From positions 139,579 to 203,578 of the forward strand of contig NZ_MCVI01000021.1 of NCBI RefSeq assembly GCF_002873135.1: a stretch of 64,000 bases of DNA, written 5' to 3'. The DNA is from Shewanella sp. 10N.286.48.A6. Lineage in GTDB: Bacteria > Pseudomonadota > Gammaproteobacteria > Enterobacterales > Shewanellaceae. The number at the start of each line of letters is the position of its first letter. Within the stretch, counting starts at the first letter, position 1. Positions 10,440 through 20,700 of this stretch are shown piece after piece. The position numbers were made by a program, and so were the translations under genes. The notes beneath the pieces are model-generated. The model made no database searches. It saw only the letters and a program-made list of their open reading frames with translations, and was not told the origin of the DNA.

Positions 10440-11384
10440 CTACTCTTGACTGTGGTCAACCACTAATCTTTTGGGTGCGAGTAAGCCATCATCATTTTTA
10501 AAGCCAATGCCAATAAACTTTCTTGACTCACCTAAAGTGATCCGTAGAAGTTGATCATCTAGCACACCTTCAGCCTGAACAGGTTGGCCTTGTAAAATAT
10601 ACTGAGCACTGGTCTCAGGTAAATTTACTTCAGCAAAGTTCGCGACCGCGGTATCCATTGGTAATAGTAATGGGTCTAATACATCACTTGAAGGTATTTC
10701 AGACTTTTCAGCCTCATCTACCATCGCCATCAATTGCTCTAAGGTCACCATTTTTTCATATGGATAGTCAGCAACTTGAGTACGTCTAAGCATAATGACA
10801 TGAGCCCCACAGCCTAGCATTTCCCCTAAATCATCAACGATGGTGCGAATATAAGTACCTTTAGAACAATGAATGTCTAAGGTTAACTCATCACCTTCTA
10901 AGCCGACGTATAGCAACTCAAACACATTAATTGGTCGGGCTTCACGGGGGACTTCAATGCCTTCACGTGCATATTTGTATAAAGGCTGACCTTGATACTT
11001 TAATGCCGAATACATAGAAGGAACTTGCATGGTTTTACCACGAAAGTGTTCAAGTGACACTTCAAGCTTTTCTTGGGTAAAATTGACAGGTCTTATCTGC
11101 ACAACTTCACCGTCAGAATCACTGGTATCAGTTCTTTCACCTAACTTGGCCGTCACTAAATAACGTTTATCAGCATCAAGTAAATGTTGAGAAAACTTGG
11201 TTGCTTCACCTAAACAAATAGGTAGCATCCCGGTTGCCAATGGATCCAAAGCGCCAGTATGGCCGGCTTTGTTAGCTTGGTAGAGACGTTTGACACGTTG
11301 CAAAGCATGGTTAGAACTGATGCCAGTTCCTTTATCTAATAGCACTATGCCATCAATAAAACGCCCTTTGCGACGACGAGCCAT
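10440..11384 (-). CDS. truB: tRNA pseudouridine-55 synthase
   Basis: TruB makes pseudouridine 55 in the T-loop of elongator tRNAs. The 314-residue protein has the catalytic-Asp motif [15 protein letters not shown] at about residues 41-55, the [10 protein letters not shown] block and a C-terminal PUA-like region. Its ATG overlaps the rbfA stop codon as TAATG, so the two are translationally coupled. The gene belongs to the conserved rimP-nusA-infB-rbfA-truB operon. Confidence 0.97.
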   Translation of the reverse strand: MARRRKGRFIDGIVLLDKGTGISSNHALQRVKRLYQANKAGHTGALDPLATGMLPICLGEATKFSQHLLDADKRYLVTAKLGERTDTSDSDGEVVQIRPVNFTQEKLEVSLEHFRGKTMQVPSMYSALKYQGQPLYKYAREGIEVPREARPINVFELLYVGLEGDELTLDIHCSKGTYIRTIVDDLGEMLGCGAHVIMLRRTQVADYPYEKMVTLEQLMAMVDEAEKSEIPSSDVLDPLLLPMDTAVANFAEVNLPETSAQYILQGQPVQAEGVLDDQLLRITLGESRKFIGIGFKNDDGLLAPKRLVVDHSQE

Positions 11385-11809
11385 TAGTCTTTTCCTTCTG
11401 TATTTTCTTCAGCGTCAGTTGATTCTTCAGAACCAAACTTTTCTTGCTTTGCCTTATCACTCGTAATCACTTGGCTTACTAAGTTAGACATACGCATACC
11501 TTCAACTAATGAACTGTCATAGACAAAACGTAGTTCAGGCATAACACGTAGCTTCATGCGGCCAGCAATTAGTGTTCTGATGTAAGGAGCTGCTGCAGCA
11601 AGTGCTTCGACTTTTTGATCGACTAATTCACGATCTTCTTCAAAGAAGGTCACAAATACTTTTGCATAGCTTAAATCTCGTGACACATCAACATCGTTTA
11701 CTGTAACAAAACCGATGCGAGGGTCTTTCATATCGCGCTGTAACACCATAGCAAGCTCTTGTTGCAGCTGCTGCGCGATTCGACGAGTACGACTAAATTC
11801 TTTTGCCAT
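11384..11809 (-). CDS. rbfA: 30S ribosome-binding factor A
   Basis: RbfA is a KH-fold assembly factor that helps mature the 5' end of 16S rRNA and is important in the cold. The 141-residue protein begins with [14 protein letters not shown] and contains the core [19 protein letters not shown] and the helix ending in MRMSNLV, followed by an acidic tail. It overlaps truB by one base of the stop codon (TAATG). A terminator-like hairpin separates it from infB, so expression may be partly uncoupled from the front of the operon. Confidence 0.97.
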   Translation of the reverse strand: MAKEFSRTRRIAQQLQQELAMVLQRDMKDPRIGFVTVNDVDVSRDLSYAKVFVTFFEEDRELVDQKVEALAAAAPYIRTLIAGRMKLRVMPELRFVYDSSLVEGMRMSNLVSQVITSDKAKQEKFGSEESTDAEENTEGKD

Positions 11810-11837
11810 AATATTGTTACCATAGCCTTATATAAAT

Positions 11838-11859
11838 AAAAAAGGCGGCTTACGCCGCC
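11838..11859 (-). terminator. Terminator-like hairpin between infB and rbfA
   Basis: GGCGGC and GCCGCC arms around TTAC; on the transcript the hairpin is followed by a run of T residues. It sits inside the nusA-infB-rbfA operon, so it would be a partial terminator or processing site rather than an absolute end. Confidence 0.7.
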
Positions 11860-11868
11860 CTTTCTGTG

Positions 11869-14499
11869 TTACAGCGTTCGGGCCACTTCGACCGTCTCGA
11901 AGACTTCAATCTGATCGCCCACTCGGACGTCATTGTAGTTCTTCACACCGATACCACATTCCATGCCGTTACGAACATCAGCAACGTCATCTTTAAAGCG
12001 TCGTAATGATTCTAGCTCACCTTCGTATATAACCACGTTGTCACGTAGTACACGGATAGGAGCGCTACGCTTGATGGTACCTTCGGTAACCATACAACCG
12101 GCAATTGCACCAATCTTAGGCGACTTAAATACATCACGAACTTCTGCCAGACCAATGATTTGTTGCTTGAATTCAGGAGCAAGCATGCCCGTCATCGCCG
12201 CTTTAACTTCATCAATCAAGTCGTAGATAACGCTGTAGTAGCGTAAATCAACACTTTCAGAATCGATAGTCTTACGCGCTTGTGCATCTGCACGCACGTT
12301 GAAACCAACCATGATGGCATTTGAAGCTGCAGCTAGCGTAGCATCAGTTTCAGTTAATGCACCAACGCCACGAGCGATGATATTAACTTTAACTTCATCA
12401 GTAGACAGTTTAGCTAATGATTCACAAATTGCTTCAAGTGAGCCTTGAACGTCTGCTTTAAGAACGATGTTAAGTTCTTGCACTTCGCCTTCGGTCATGT
12501 TCGCGAACATGTTTTCAAGCTTAGATTTTTGCTGACGTGCTAGTTTAACATCACGGAATTTACCTTGACGATAAAGTGCAACTTCACGTGCTTTACGCTC
12601 ATCACGAACAACTGTTGCTTCATCACCAGCTGAAGGTACACCTGAAAGACCTAAGATCTCTACAGGGATTGATGGACCAGCTTCAGTAATTGCTTTACCG
12701 TTCTCGTCTTTCATTGCACGGATTTTACCGTACTCAAGACCACATAGAACGATATCGCCTTGGCGTAAAGTACCTTCTTGAACAAGTACAGTAGCAACTG
12801 GGCCACGACCTTTATCCAATTTAGATTCAATAACAACACCAGCAGCCATACCTGAACGGTCAGCTTTAAGCTCTAATACTTCAGACTGAAGTAAAATGCC
12901 TTCAAGTAATTCGTCAATACCGGTACCCGCTTTAGCCGAAACGTTTACGAACATGTGTTCGCCGCCCCAATCTTCAGACATAACACCGTGTTGAGCTAAT
13001 TCACTCTTAACACGCTCTGGGTCAGCTTCTGGCTTATCCATTTTGTTCACTGCAACGATTAACGGCACGTTACCAGCTTTAGCATGTTGAATCGCTTCGA
13101 TAGTTTGCGGCATAGCACCATCGTCTGCAGCCACAACCAAAATAACAATATCAGTTGCTTTAGCACCACGAGCACGCATTGACGTAAACGCCGCGTGACC
13201 AGGAGTATCTAAGAAAGTGATCATGCCATTTTCAGTTTCTACATGGTATGCACCAATATGCTGGGTAATACCACCGGCTTCACCGTCAGCAACTTTGGCA
13301 CGACGAATGTAATCAAGTAATGAAGTCTTACCGTGGTCAACGTGACCCATGATGGTAACGACTGGAGCACGAGTCTCTAGTACCACATTTTCTTCATCAC
13401 GATCACCAAGTACTTGATGCTCTAATTCGTTTTCACGAAGAAGAATAACCTTATGACCCATTTCTTCAGCAACCATTTGTGCTGTTTCTTGGTCTAAGAT
13501 TTGGTTAATGGTAACCATAGAGCCCATTTTCATCATCTGCTTGATGATTTCAGTGGCTTTAAGAGACATACGTTGAGCAAGTTCAGCAACAGATACTGTT
13601 TCACCGATACGTACTTCGCCTTTAACCACAGCAACAGGTTTGTTGAAACCATGTGCCATAGATTCAGGAGCAGTGCTCTTGTTACGTGCAGCATTGCTAC
13701 GGTTATCACGACCGCCTTTGCCACCACGTTTCTTGTTAGCATTCTTGTTACGTGCACGACGGCCACGTTTTTCATCGTTAGCATCTGAAGTATCTTCAGC
13801 AGCACGCGCCGCTTTAGAGGTAGTCACATGGTGATCACCGTTCTTTTCAGCTTCAATACGTTGACGCTCTTCTTCAGCCCAACGCTTTGAGTTTTCTTCA
13901 GCTAACTTGCGAGCAGTTTCAGCAGCTAATGCCGCTTCTTCTTCTTGCTTTTTCTTTAATGTCGCTTCTTGAACCGCTTTAAGGCGATCAGCTTCTACTT
14001 GTGCAGCAGCAGACTCAGGATCTTCAGCTTTAGCTGCTTTGGCTTTAGCCGCTTCAGCTTCTTTCTTCGCTTTAGCTTCTGCATCTTTTTTCGCTTTCGC
14101 TTCTGCGTCCGCTTTAGCCTTAGCTTCTGCAGCAGCTTTCGCCGCAGCTTCTGCTTCTTGCTGCTTTTGCGCTGCTAGTTCAGCTTCTTTCGCTGCATCG
14201 CTATCGTCACGTTTAACAAAAGTACGTTTTTTACGTACTTCAACTTTAACGTCTTTAGATTGCCCGCCACCGGCATTAACACTGAGTGTTGAAACGGTTT
14301 TGCGTTGTAATGTCATTTTTTGCGGCGCTTGATCGCCACCGTGTTGCTTTTTCAAGTGATCAAGCAATGTTTGCTTTTCAGCTTCTGAAACTGAATCAGC
14401 TTTGGTTTTCTTGATCCCTGCGTCGGCAAACTGTTCAATCAGTCTGTCTACATTTTTGCCCACTTCCGCGGCCAATTTATCTATACTTGTATCTGCCAT
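11869..14499 (-). CDS. infB: Translation initiation factor IF-2
   Basis: IF-2 is the GTPase that positions fMet-tRNA on the 30S subunit and promotes subunit joining. The 876-residue protein has an N-terminal IF2N domain, a long Ala/Lys/Glu-rich charged linker (about 90-270), a second IF2N domain, the G domain ([16 protein letters not shown] near 386, [24 protein letters not shown]) and the C-terminal fMet-tRNA domain. I chose the ATG at 14499, just inside a TTG at 14502, because GGGGGAT lies suitably upstream. It follows nusA by 25 bases in the operon. The linker is repetitive, which explains several spurious open frames on the other strand. Confidence 0.98.
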   Translation of the reverse strand: MADTSIDKLAAEVGKNVDRLIEQFADAGIKKTKADSVSEAEKQTLLDHLKKQHGGDQAPQKMTLQRKTVSTLSVNAGGGQSKDVKVEVRKKRTFVKRDDSDAAKEAELAAQKQQEAEAAAKAAAEAKAKADAEAKAKKDAEAKAKKEAEAAKAKAAKAEDPESAAAQVEADRLKAVQEATLKKKQEEEAALAAETARKLAEENSKRWAEEERQRIEAEKNGDHHVTTSKAARAAEDTSDANDEKRGRRARNKNANKKRGGKGGRDNRSNAARNKSTAPESMAHGFNKPVAVVKGEVRIGETVSVAELAQRMSLKATEIIKQMMKMGSMVTINQILDQETAQMVAEEMGHKVILLRENELEHQVLGDRDEENVVLETRAPVVTIMGHVDHGKTSLLDYIRRAKVADGEAGGITQHIGAYHVETENGMITFLDTPGHAAFTSMRARGAKATDIVILVVAADDGAMPQTIEAIQHAKAGNVPLIVAVNKMDKPEADPERVKSELAQHGVMSEDWGGEHMFVNVSAKAGTGIDELLEGILLQSEVLELKADRSGMAAGVVIESKLDKGRGPVATVLVQEGTLRQGDIVLCGLEYGKIRAMKDENGKAITEAGPSIPVEILGLSGVPSAGDEATVVRDERKAREVALYRQGKFRDVKLARQQKSKLENMFANMTEGEVQELNIVLKADVQGSLEAICESLAKLSTDEVKVNIIARGVGALTETDATLAAASNAIMVGFNVRADAQARKTIDSESVDLRYYSVIYDLIDEVKAAMTGMLAPEFKQQIIGLAEVRDVFKSPKIGAIAGCMVTEGTIKRSAPIRVLRDNVVIYEGELESLRRFKDDVADVRNGMECGIGVKNYNDVRVGDQIEVFETVEVARTL

Positions 14500-14524
14500 C
14501 AATTAAATCCCCCTGTTGATCGAC

Positions 14525-16024
14525 TTATGCTTCTTCGCCAAACCAACAGATATTACGGGCAGCCATGATGAGCTCACCTGCTTTTTCTTCTGTCAATTCT
14601 TCAATATCAATTAAATCGTCAATGCCTTGTTCCGCTAAGTCTTCTAAGGTAATTACACCCTTACTTGCAAGAACATATGCTAAATGCTTTTCTAAACCAT
14701 CTAACGCTAATAAATCTGCAGCCGGTTCAGCACCATCAAGTGCTTCTTCTGACGCTAATGCTCTAGTTGAAATCGCCGCTTTTGCACGTTCGCGTAGCGC
14801 AGTTACGATGTCTTCGTCAAAACCATCAATGTCTAATAATTCTGTTTCAGGTACGTAAACAATTTCTTCTAAAGACGTAAAGCCTTCTTCTGCAAGTACT
14901 GTTGCAAAATCTTCGTCAACTTCAAGTGTTTCAACAAATAAGTTAACGATTTTAGCGCTTTCAGCCTGATGCTTCTTGTTAAGGTCTTCAACAGTCATTA
15001 CGTTTAATTCCCAGCCTGTTAACTGAGTCGCTAAACGTACGTTTTGACCATTACGACCAATCGCTTGTGCTAGGCTGTCTGCTTCAACAGCAATGTCCAT
15101 TGAGTGGTTGTCTTCATCAACAATAATTGAAGCAACATCAGCAGGTGCCATTGCGTTAATAACGTATTGTGCTGGATTGTCATCCCACATAACGATATCA
15201 ACACGCTCACCACTTAACTCATTTGAAACAGCTTGAACACGTGCGCCACGCATACCAACACAAGCACCGATAGGATCGATACGTTTGTCATTGGTTTTCA
15301 CGGCGATTTTAGCGCGAGCGCCTGGGTCACGTGCTGCACCCATGATTTCAATCACTTCATCTAAGATTTCAGGTACTTCTACTCTGAATAACTCAATGAT
15401 CATTTCAGGCTTGCTACGCGTTAAAAATAACTGCGCACCGCGAGCTTCTGGGCGAACTGCATAAAGTAAAGCACGTACACGGTCACCAGGACGGAACGAT
15501 TCACGGCTAATGATGTCTTCTTTGTAAATAACACCATCAGCATTATTACCTAGATCAACAACAACGCTTTCACGGGTGCTTTTCTTAACGACACCAGTAA
15601 CAATCTCGCCTTCACGTTCAATGAACTGTTCAACGATTTGAGCGCGTTCAGCTTCACGTACTTTTTGTACGATAACTTGCTTCGCGGTTTGCGTCGTAAT
15701 ACGGTCAAACACAACTGAATCGATTTCATCTTCGATGAACTCACCAGGTTGAATTTCTGGATTTTCATATCGCGCAGCTTCAAGTGTGATTTCGCTGTAA
15801 GGGTTTTCTAAAGCTTCACCTTGATCATCGACAACCATCCAACGACGGAAAGTGTCGTAGTGGCCAGTTTTACGGTCGATAGCAACGCGAACTTCAATTT
15901 CGCCTTCATACTTTTTCTTAGTTGCAGTGGCTAGAGCAATTTCTAGCGCTTCGAATATTTTTTCACGCGGGACGGCTTTTTCATTTGATACCGCCTCTGC
16001 GACTAGCAGAATCTCTTTATTCAT
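14525..16024 (-). CDS. nusA: Transcription termination/antitermination factor NusA
   Basis: NusA binds RNA polymerase and modulates pausing, termination and antitermination. The 499-residue protein has an N-terminal RNAP-binding domain, an S1 domain (about 135-200, [21 protein letters not shown]), two KH domains (about 200-345, containing [17 protein letters not shown] and [12 protein letters not shown]) and two acidic helix-hairpin-helix repeats at the C-terminus, as in E. coli NusA (495). It lies between rimP and infB on the same strand. Confidence 0.98.
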   Translation of the reverse strand: MNKEILLVAEAVSNEKAVPREKIFEALEIALATATKKKYEGEIEVRVAIDRKTGHYDTFRRWMVVDDQGEALENPYSEITLEAARYENPEIQPGEFIEDEIDSVVFDRITTQTAKQVIVQKVREAERAQIVEQFIEREGEIVTGVVKKSTRESVVVDLGNNADGVIYKEDIISRESFRPGDRVRALLYAVRPEARGAQLFLTRSKPEMIIELFRVEVPEILDEVIEIMGAARDPGARAKIAVKTNDKRIDPIGACVGMRGARVQAVSNELSGERVDIVMWDDNPAQYVINAMAPADVASIIVDEDNHSMDIAVEADSLAQAIGRNGQNVRLATQLTGWELNVMTVEDLNKKHQAESAKIVNLFVETLEVDEDFATVLAEEGFTSLEEIVYVPETELLDIDGFDEDIVTALRERAKAAISTRALASEEALDGAEPAADLLALDGLEKHLAYVLASKGVITLEDLAEQGIDDLIDIEELTEEKAGELIMAARNICWFGEEA

Positions 16025-16053
16025 TATGTCTTGCCTCGTTCACCTTGAAACTA

Positions 16054-16509
16054 TCAAAACTTCGCAATAATGTTGCCTTTGCGTACATTATCTAAAGCCA
16101 CTATCAAATCTTCACCATCTACGTTTATCGTTAGCATTTGCCCTTCGATTGCCGTGATGACACCTTTTAAATTACGACTACCCGCTACTGGCATCGTCAA
16201 TTGTACTTTTGCATCTTCGCCAATATATGCAGCGTATTGCGCTGCAGTAAATAAAGGTCTATCAACCCCAGGCGAAGAAACTTCTAATGTGTATTCTGTC
16301 GAGATTGGGTCTTCAACATCTAGAACAGCACTAACTTGACGGCTGGCTTCGGCACAATCTTCGATATTGACACCACTTTCACCATCAATAAATACACGTA
16401 ATATTGAATGACGCCCAGCATGGACAAACTCAATACCCCAAAGTTGAAAACCAATAGCCTCAACAGGTACTGTCAGCATTTCTGTCAGTTTAGTTTCTAA
16501 TGTTGCCAA
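16054..16509 (-). CDS. rimP: Ribosome maturation factor RimP
   Basis: RimP binds the 30S subunit and is needed for efficient assembly of its 3' domain. The 151-residue protein has the family blocks [37 protein letters not shown] and [12 protein letters not shown], followed by the small C-terminal SH3-like domain. It is the first protein gene of the nusA operon, directly downstream of the initiator tRNA gene as in E. coli. Two hairpin terminators lie between that tRNA and this gene. Confidence 0.96.
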   Translation of the reverse strand: MATLETKLTEMLTVPVEAIGFQLWGIEFVHAGRHSILRVFIDGESGVNIEDCAEASRQVSAVLDVEDPISTEYTLEVSSPGVDRPLFTAAQYAAYIGEDAKVQLTMPVAGSRNLKGVITAIEGQMLTINVDGEDLIVALDNVRKGNIIAKF

Positions 16510-16525
16510 AAATGACCCCCAAAAA

Positions 16526-16547
16526 CGAAAAAAAGGGCATAAGCCCC
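16526..16547 (-). terminator. Leader hairpin upstream of rimP
   Basis: GGGC and GCCC arms around a four-base loop followed by seven T residues on the transcript, 17 bases before the rimP start. It is the second of two terminator-like hairpins in the metY-rimP leader and may attenuate the operon. Confidence 0.6.
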
Positions 16548-16590
16548 AAAAAAGTCCGTATAATCACGGAGTTACCAAGCTCCATATAAC

Positions 16591-16614
16591 AAAAAACCCC
16601 GTAATGACGAGGTC
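16591..16614 (-). terminator. Terminator after initiator tRNA
   Basis: ACCTCG and CGGGGT arms (one G-T pair) around TCATTA, followed by TTTTTT on the minus strand. It lies about 65 bases past the tRNA 3' end. In E. coli the metY-nusA operon also has terminators just after metY. Confidence 0.7.
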
Positions 16615-16679
16615 TTAATATAGAACCTTTTAATTGAAGAATGTTTTACGCAATTTCGTAAAATCAATCGACAATAAGC

Positions 16680-16756
<77 letters not shown>

Positions 16757-16830
16757 TCAACTTGCGCAATTATATTAACTTACGTCTTCTCTTGCAATGA
16801 TTAATCCAATTAACTTTGATTAATCAAATT

Positions 16831-16916
16831 TGGTGCGGATGGTGGGACTTGAACCCACACGAGCATAGCTCACCACCCCCTCAAGATGGCGCGTCTACCA
16901 ATTCCGCCACATCCGC
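16831..16916 (-). tRNA. leuU: tRNA-Leu (GAG)
   Basis: This 86-base class II tRNA with a long variable arm begins GCGGATG and ends with CCA encoded at 16833-16831. The anticodon loop TTGAGGG gives GAG. Its position between secG and metY matches the E. coli leuU location. Confidence 0.95.
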
Positions 16917-16937
16917 ATATGTAACTGTTACTATTTT

Positions 16938-16992
16938 CTATTAGCTAATTTGAGGTTAAGTTTGAGAGAGGGAAACTTAACTTAGCTAATAG
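16938..16992. repeat. Long imperfect inverted repeat between secG and leuU
   Basis: CTATTAGCTAA (16938-16948) pairs with TTAGCTAATAG (16982-16992), and inside it TTAAGTTT (16956-16963) pairs with AAACTTAA (16973-16980). This gives a 19-bp stem with a bulge and a GAGAGAGGG loop. There is no T-run, so it is more likely an mRNA-stabilising or processing stem than a terminator. Confidence 0.6.
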
Positions 16993-17040
16993 AGACAAAA
17001 CTTAATGGAAGCAACAAACTATGTTGCCTCAATTTGTTGT

Positions 17041-17364
17041 TTAGTCTGGAATCTTTGTTTCAGTTTGAGTAGGAGCTTGTTCAACTTGCTCTACTGCAGA
17101 ACCTAAATCATTCCATGCATCATCTTGCTTTGAATGGTTAGCACTTAAGTTACCTAATACTAGGCTTAAAGTGAAAAAACCAATCGCTAGCACAGCTGTG
17201 CTACGTGTCAGGAAATTACCTGAACCGCCTGAGCCAAATAGAGTTCCTGATGCACCAGCACCAAAAGAAGACCCCATATCAGCACCTTTACCTTGCTGAA
17301 GAAGGATTAGGCCAACAAGACCAATCGCAACAACCAAGTAAACTACAATTAAAACTTCATACAT
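17041..17364 (-). CDS. secG: Sec translocon subunit SecG
   Basis: SecG is a small inner-membrane subunit of SecYEG that aids SecA-driven export. The 107-residue protein has two hydrophobic segments (about 1-22 and 53-72) joined by the Gly-rich loop GKGADMGSSFGAGASGTLFG, which is diagnostic, and a polar C-terminal tail. The start is four bases downstream of the tpiA stop, so the two are co-transcribed, followed by leuU as in E. coli (where glmM also lies near). Confidence 0.95.
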   Translation of the reverse strand: MYEVLIVVYLVVAIGLVGLILLQQGKGADMGSSFGAGASGTLFGSGGSGNFLTRSTAVLAIGFFTLSLVLGNLSANHSKQDDAWNDLGSAVEQVEQAPTQTETKIPD

Positions 17365-17368
17365 AATA

Positions 17369-18151
17369 TTAAGCGCTCATCGCTATGGAACATAAACTTA
17401 AAAACTCGCTAGAGTTTAAGCTAGCACCGCCAATCAGTCCACCATCAACATCTGGCTGTGCAAAAATATCGGCTGCATTTGAAGGCGTAACACTACCACC
17501 GTACAAAATACGAATATTTTCTCCGATGAACGGCGACACTTCAGAAAGTCTTTGACGAATAAACGCATGGACTTCTTGTGCCTGCTCTGGAGTTGCACTC
17601 TTACCAGTACCTACAGCCCATAAAGGCTCGTAAGCAATAATGGCATTATCAAAAGCCATGGTGCCATTCTTTTCAATCACAATATCTAACTCTTCGGCAA
17701 TCACTTCAAAAGTACGTCTTGCTTCACGAGCTGGACCAGATTCACCAACACAAAGAATCGGCGTTAAACCATGTTTCTGTGCTGCAGCAAATTTCTCTGC
17801 AACGATATTACTTGTTTCGCCATACATACGACGGCGTTCGGAATGGCCGATAATCACATATCGACATCCTGAATCTTTTAGCATTTTACCGGAAACTTCA
17901 CCAGTGTAGGCTCCAAAGTCATGCTGACTAAGGTTTTGTGCGCCCATTCTTACAAGCGCGCCATCTAAGGTTTGCTTATTTGCTTCAAGTAGTTGTCTTA
18001 CACTTTCAAGGTAAATTGAAGGTGGACACAAAACTACTTCAGCAGAATCATTTTGGAGCTTTGTAGCGAACTTGCTGAATAACTCTTGGGCTAAAGCCGA
18101 ACTGCCATTCATTTTCCAGTTGCCAGCTACCATAGGACGTCTGAGTGCCAT
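17369..18151 (-). CDS. tpiA: Triosephosphate isomerase
   Basis: The enzyme interconverts dihydroxyacetone phosphate and glyceraldehyde 3-phosphate. The 260-residue TIM barrel begins with RRPMVAGNWKMNG (catalytic Lys), carries GHSERR (catalytic His), AYEPLWAVGTGKSATPEQ (catalytic Glu and loop 6) and ILYGGSVTPSN (phosphate binding). It sits upstream of secG with a four-base gap. An SD-like AAAGGAGA precedes the start. Confidence 0.98.
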   Translation of the reverse strand: MALRRPMVAGNWKMNGSSALAQELFSKFATKLQNDSAEVVLCPPSIYLESVRQLLEANKQTLDGALVRMGAQNLSQHDFGAYTGEVSGKMLKDSGCRYVIIGHSERRRMYGETSNIVAEKFAAAQKHGLTPILCVGESGPAREARRTFEVIAEELDIVIEKNGTMAFDNAIIAYEPLWAVGTGKSATPEQAQEVHAFIRQRLSEVSPFIGENIRILYGGSVTPSNAADIFAQPDVDGGLIGGASLNSSEFLSLCSIAMSA

Positions 18152-18302
18152 TACTGTCTCCTTTCAAAGCGGCGTGAATAATAACGAACCACCAAACAAG
18201 TTACAATACCTAAGTTAGGAATAATTACTATAACGTGTCAGAGTGTTGTTTTTTTACTCGGTACGATTAAGTATTAATAAATAAACAATTAATATATAAC
18301 AT

Positions 18303-19646
18303 TTAGGATTTACTAACGCGTTGCACTGCATCAGCAATCTGTTGTGCAAAAGATGTGACCAATGCCACATCTTCACCTTCAACCATCACCCTTATTAAGG
18401 GCTCAGTGCCGGATTTTCTAAGTAAAACTCGACCGGTTTTACCTAATAGCTGCTCTACATGCTGCAGGGTAGTGATGACCGCTGACGCTGATAATGGATC
18501 AGTCTCACTATTAAAAGTGACATTAATTAATACTTGAGGCAACATTTTTAGCGGTTTAACCAACTGTGCTAACGATAATTGTTGCTGCTGCATTGCCGCT
18601 AACACTAAAATTCCCGCCACGATACCGTCCCCTGTCGTGCCGTGATCTAAATCGAGTATATGTCCAGAGCTTTCGCCGCCAATACGCCAGTGGTGTTGAC
18701 GCATCAACGCCATGACATAACGGTCACCTACTTTTGAGCGCATAAAGGGGATATTCAATCTCTTAAATGCCAACTCCAAGCCTAAATTTGACATCAAGGT
18801 GCCAACAACCCCGCCCTTCAAAGTGCCATTATTAAGTGCATTAGCGGCAAGCACATAAAGAATTTGATCGCCATCAATCACATTACCTTGGTGATCCACC
18901 ATCATGATCCTATCACCATCGCCATCTAAGGCAATGCCGACATCAGCCTGTTCTAGCAGCACTTGCTCGCATATTGACGCCATGGATGTCGCGCCAACAT
19001 TGTCATTAATATTTAATCCATTAGGTTTATCACCAATGGTGATCACTTCTGCGCCAAGCTCTTTAAAAACACTAGGAGCAATGTGATATGTTGCGCCGTG
19101 AGCGCAATCAACCACAATTTTAAGCCCAGCTAAAGTCAGCTCAGCAGGGAAATGACCTTTACAATATTCAATGTAGCGCCCTGCTGCATCATCAATTCTT
19201 GCCGCTTTGCCCAATAAATGAGACTCAACACAAACTAAGTCTTTGGTAAGTTCATGCTCTATTTCTAATTCAAGCGCATCATCTAACTTACTGCCGTCAG
19301 CTGAAAAAAACTTAATACCATTATCGTAATAGGGATTATGGGAGGCACTAATAACAATGCCAGCTTCGGCCCTAAAAGTTCGGGTTAAATAAGCAATAGC
19401 TGGCGTCGGCATAGGCCCAACCAATAATACATTTAAGCCAGCGGCAGATAAGCCGGCTTCCAGTACGGATTCAAACAGGTAACCCGAAATCCGTGTGTCT
19501 TTACCGATAATCACTTTCTTGGTGCCACTGCGTGAAAGCACCCTTCCCGCTGCCCAGCCAAGCTTAAGAGCAAGCTCGGGGGTCATTTTACCCGCGCCGA
19601 CCTTGCCCCTAATACCATCAGTTCCAAAAAATTGTCTTTGCTGCAT
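18303..19646 (-). CDS. glmM: Phosphoglucosamine mutase
   Basis: GlmM converts glucosamine 6-phosphate to glucosamine 1-phosphate for UDP-GlcNAc, peptidoglycan and LPS synthesis. The 447-residue protein opens with [14 protein letters not shown]. It carries the phosphoserine loop [16 protein letters not shown] at about residues 99-114, the metal loop DGDGDR near 241 and the C-terminal [15 protein letters not shown] phosphate-binding motif. It follows folP by 79 bases, the same order as E. coli ftsH-folP-glmM. Confidence 0.97.
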   Translation of the reverse strand: MQQRQFFGTDGIRGKVGAGKMTPELALKLGWAAGRVLSRSGTKKVIIGKDTRISGYLFESVLEAGLSAAGLNVLLVGPMPTPAIAYLTRTFRAEAGIVISASHNPYYDNGIKFFSADGSKLDDALELEIEHELTKDLVCVESHLLGKAARIDDAAGRYIEYCKGHFPAELTLAGLKIVVDCAHGATYHIAPSVFKELGAEVITIGDKPNGLNINDNVGATSMASICEQVLLEQADVGIALDGDGDRIMMVDHQGNVIDGDQILYVLAANALNNGTLKGGVVGTLMSNLGLELAFKRLNIPFMRSKVGDRYVMALMRQHHWRIGGESSGHILDLDHGTTGDGIVAGILVLAAMQQQQLSLAQLVKPLKMLPQVLINVTFNSETDPLSASAVITTLQHVEQLLGKTGRVLLRKSGTEPLIRVMVEGEDVALVTSFAQQIADAVQRVSKS

Positions 19647-19725
19647 GTGTACCTCTCAAAGTGAATTCATACCACTTGATAACGTAACCTAGGCAAAAAA
19701 TGCATGTTTAAAATGACTGAAAAGG

Positions 19726-20565
19726 TTAGTTATGTAAACTTGCCATTGTCGCTGACATCACAGTGAGTGCATCCACGGTTTCTTCAACATCATGTACCCG
19801 TATAATTTGCGCCCCTTGCTGCGCCGCAATCATCGCCCCAGCAAGACTACCCGCTAAGCGATTATTAATATCACGCTGTAATAAATCCCCGATCATGCTT
19901 TTTCTTGATAAACCTACCAGCACGGGAAAATGCAAACTATGTAGTTCCGGTAACTTGGCTAACAGCTGATAATTATGCTCAAGAGTTTTACCAAAGCCAA
20001 AGCCTGGATCTAAAATGATATTTTCTCGAGACATACCTGCTGCTAAACAATAATCTACCCTTAGCGACAAAAAGTCATTAACTTGTTGGATAACATCGTC
20101 GTATTCTGGTGAGTCTTGCATATCTTTTGGTTGCCCTTGCATATGCATTAAACATACGGGCACATCGAGCATAGTTGCCATTGCCAGCGCGCCGGGCTCT
20201 TGTAGCGCACGAACATCATTAATAATATGGGCGCCTGCAGCAACTGCTTTTTCCATGACTTGCGGCTTACTGGTATCGATTGAAATCCACACATCATGGT
20301 TTTGGGCAGTATATTCGATGACAGGAATAACTCTAGCGAGCTCTTCTTCTAAAGTAACTTCTGTAGCACCTGGTCTGGTTGACTCGCCGCCAATATCAAC
20401 TATTTTAGCCCCTTGACTGATGACTTTATCAACTTGCTGACAAGCACTTTCAAACGTGGCATGTTGACCGCCATCAGAAAAAGAATCTGGGGTTACATTA
20501 ATGATAGCCATAACAATCGGACTGGCTAGCGAGAGGGTTTTATCTCCCGATTTAAGTTCAAACAC
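19726..20565 (-). CDS. folP: Dihydropteroate synthase
   Basis: FolP joins p-aminobenzoate to dihydropterin pyrophosphate in folate synthesis and is the sulfonamide target. The 279-residue TIM barrel has INVTPDSFSDGG near residues 22-33, DIGGESTRPGA (about 57-67), the DPGFGFGKT loop and GLSRKSM. A terminator separates it from ftsH upstream, while glmM follows on the same strand. Confidence 0.97.
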   Translation of the reverse strand: MFELKSGDKTLSLASPIVMAIINVTPDSFSDGGQHATFESACQQVDKVISQGAKIVDIGGESTRPGATEVTLEEELARVIPVIEYTAQNHDVWISIDTSKPQVMEKAVAAGAHIINDVRALQEPGALAMATMLDVPVCLMHMQGQPKDMQDSPEYDDVIQQVNDFLSLRVDYCLAAGMSRENIILDPGFGFGKTLEHNYQLLAKLPELHSLHFPVLVGLSRKSMIGDLLQRDINNRLAGSLAGAMIAAQQGAQIIRVHDVEETVDALTVMSATMASLHN

Positions 20566-20654
20566 ACAACCTCACTTATACTCAATTTAATGAGTTAGAT
20601 AATATTTAACTCTATTAGCTGAATTAAAATACTTTTGTTCACAAAGCAATAAAT

Positions 20655-20681
20655 ATAAAAAAACCCCTTTCGGGGTTTTTT
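20655..20681 (-). terminator. Intrinsic terminator of ftsH
   Basis: AACCCC and GGGGTT arms around TTTC, with a T-run on the transcript, about 20 bases past the ftsH stop. Confidence 0.92.
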
Positions 20682-20700
20682 ACGTTAATTTAACTCAGCG

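Noticed and set aside
13969..14332. Plus-strand open frames rich in Ala, Ser and Phe
   Set aside because: They are the antisense shadow of the repetitive Ala/Lys/Glu linker of IF-2.
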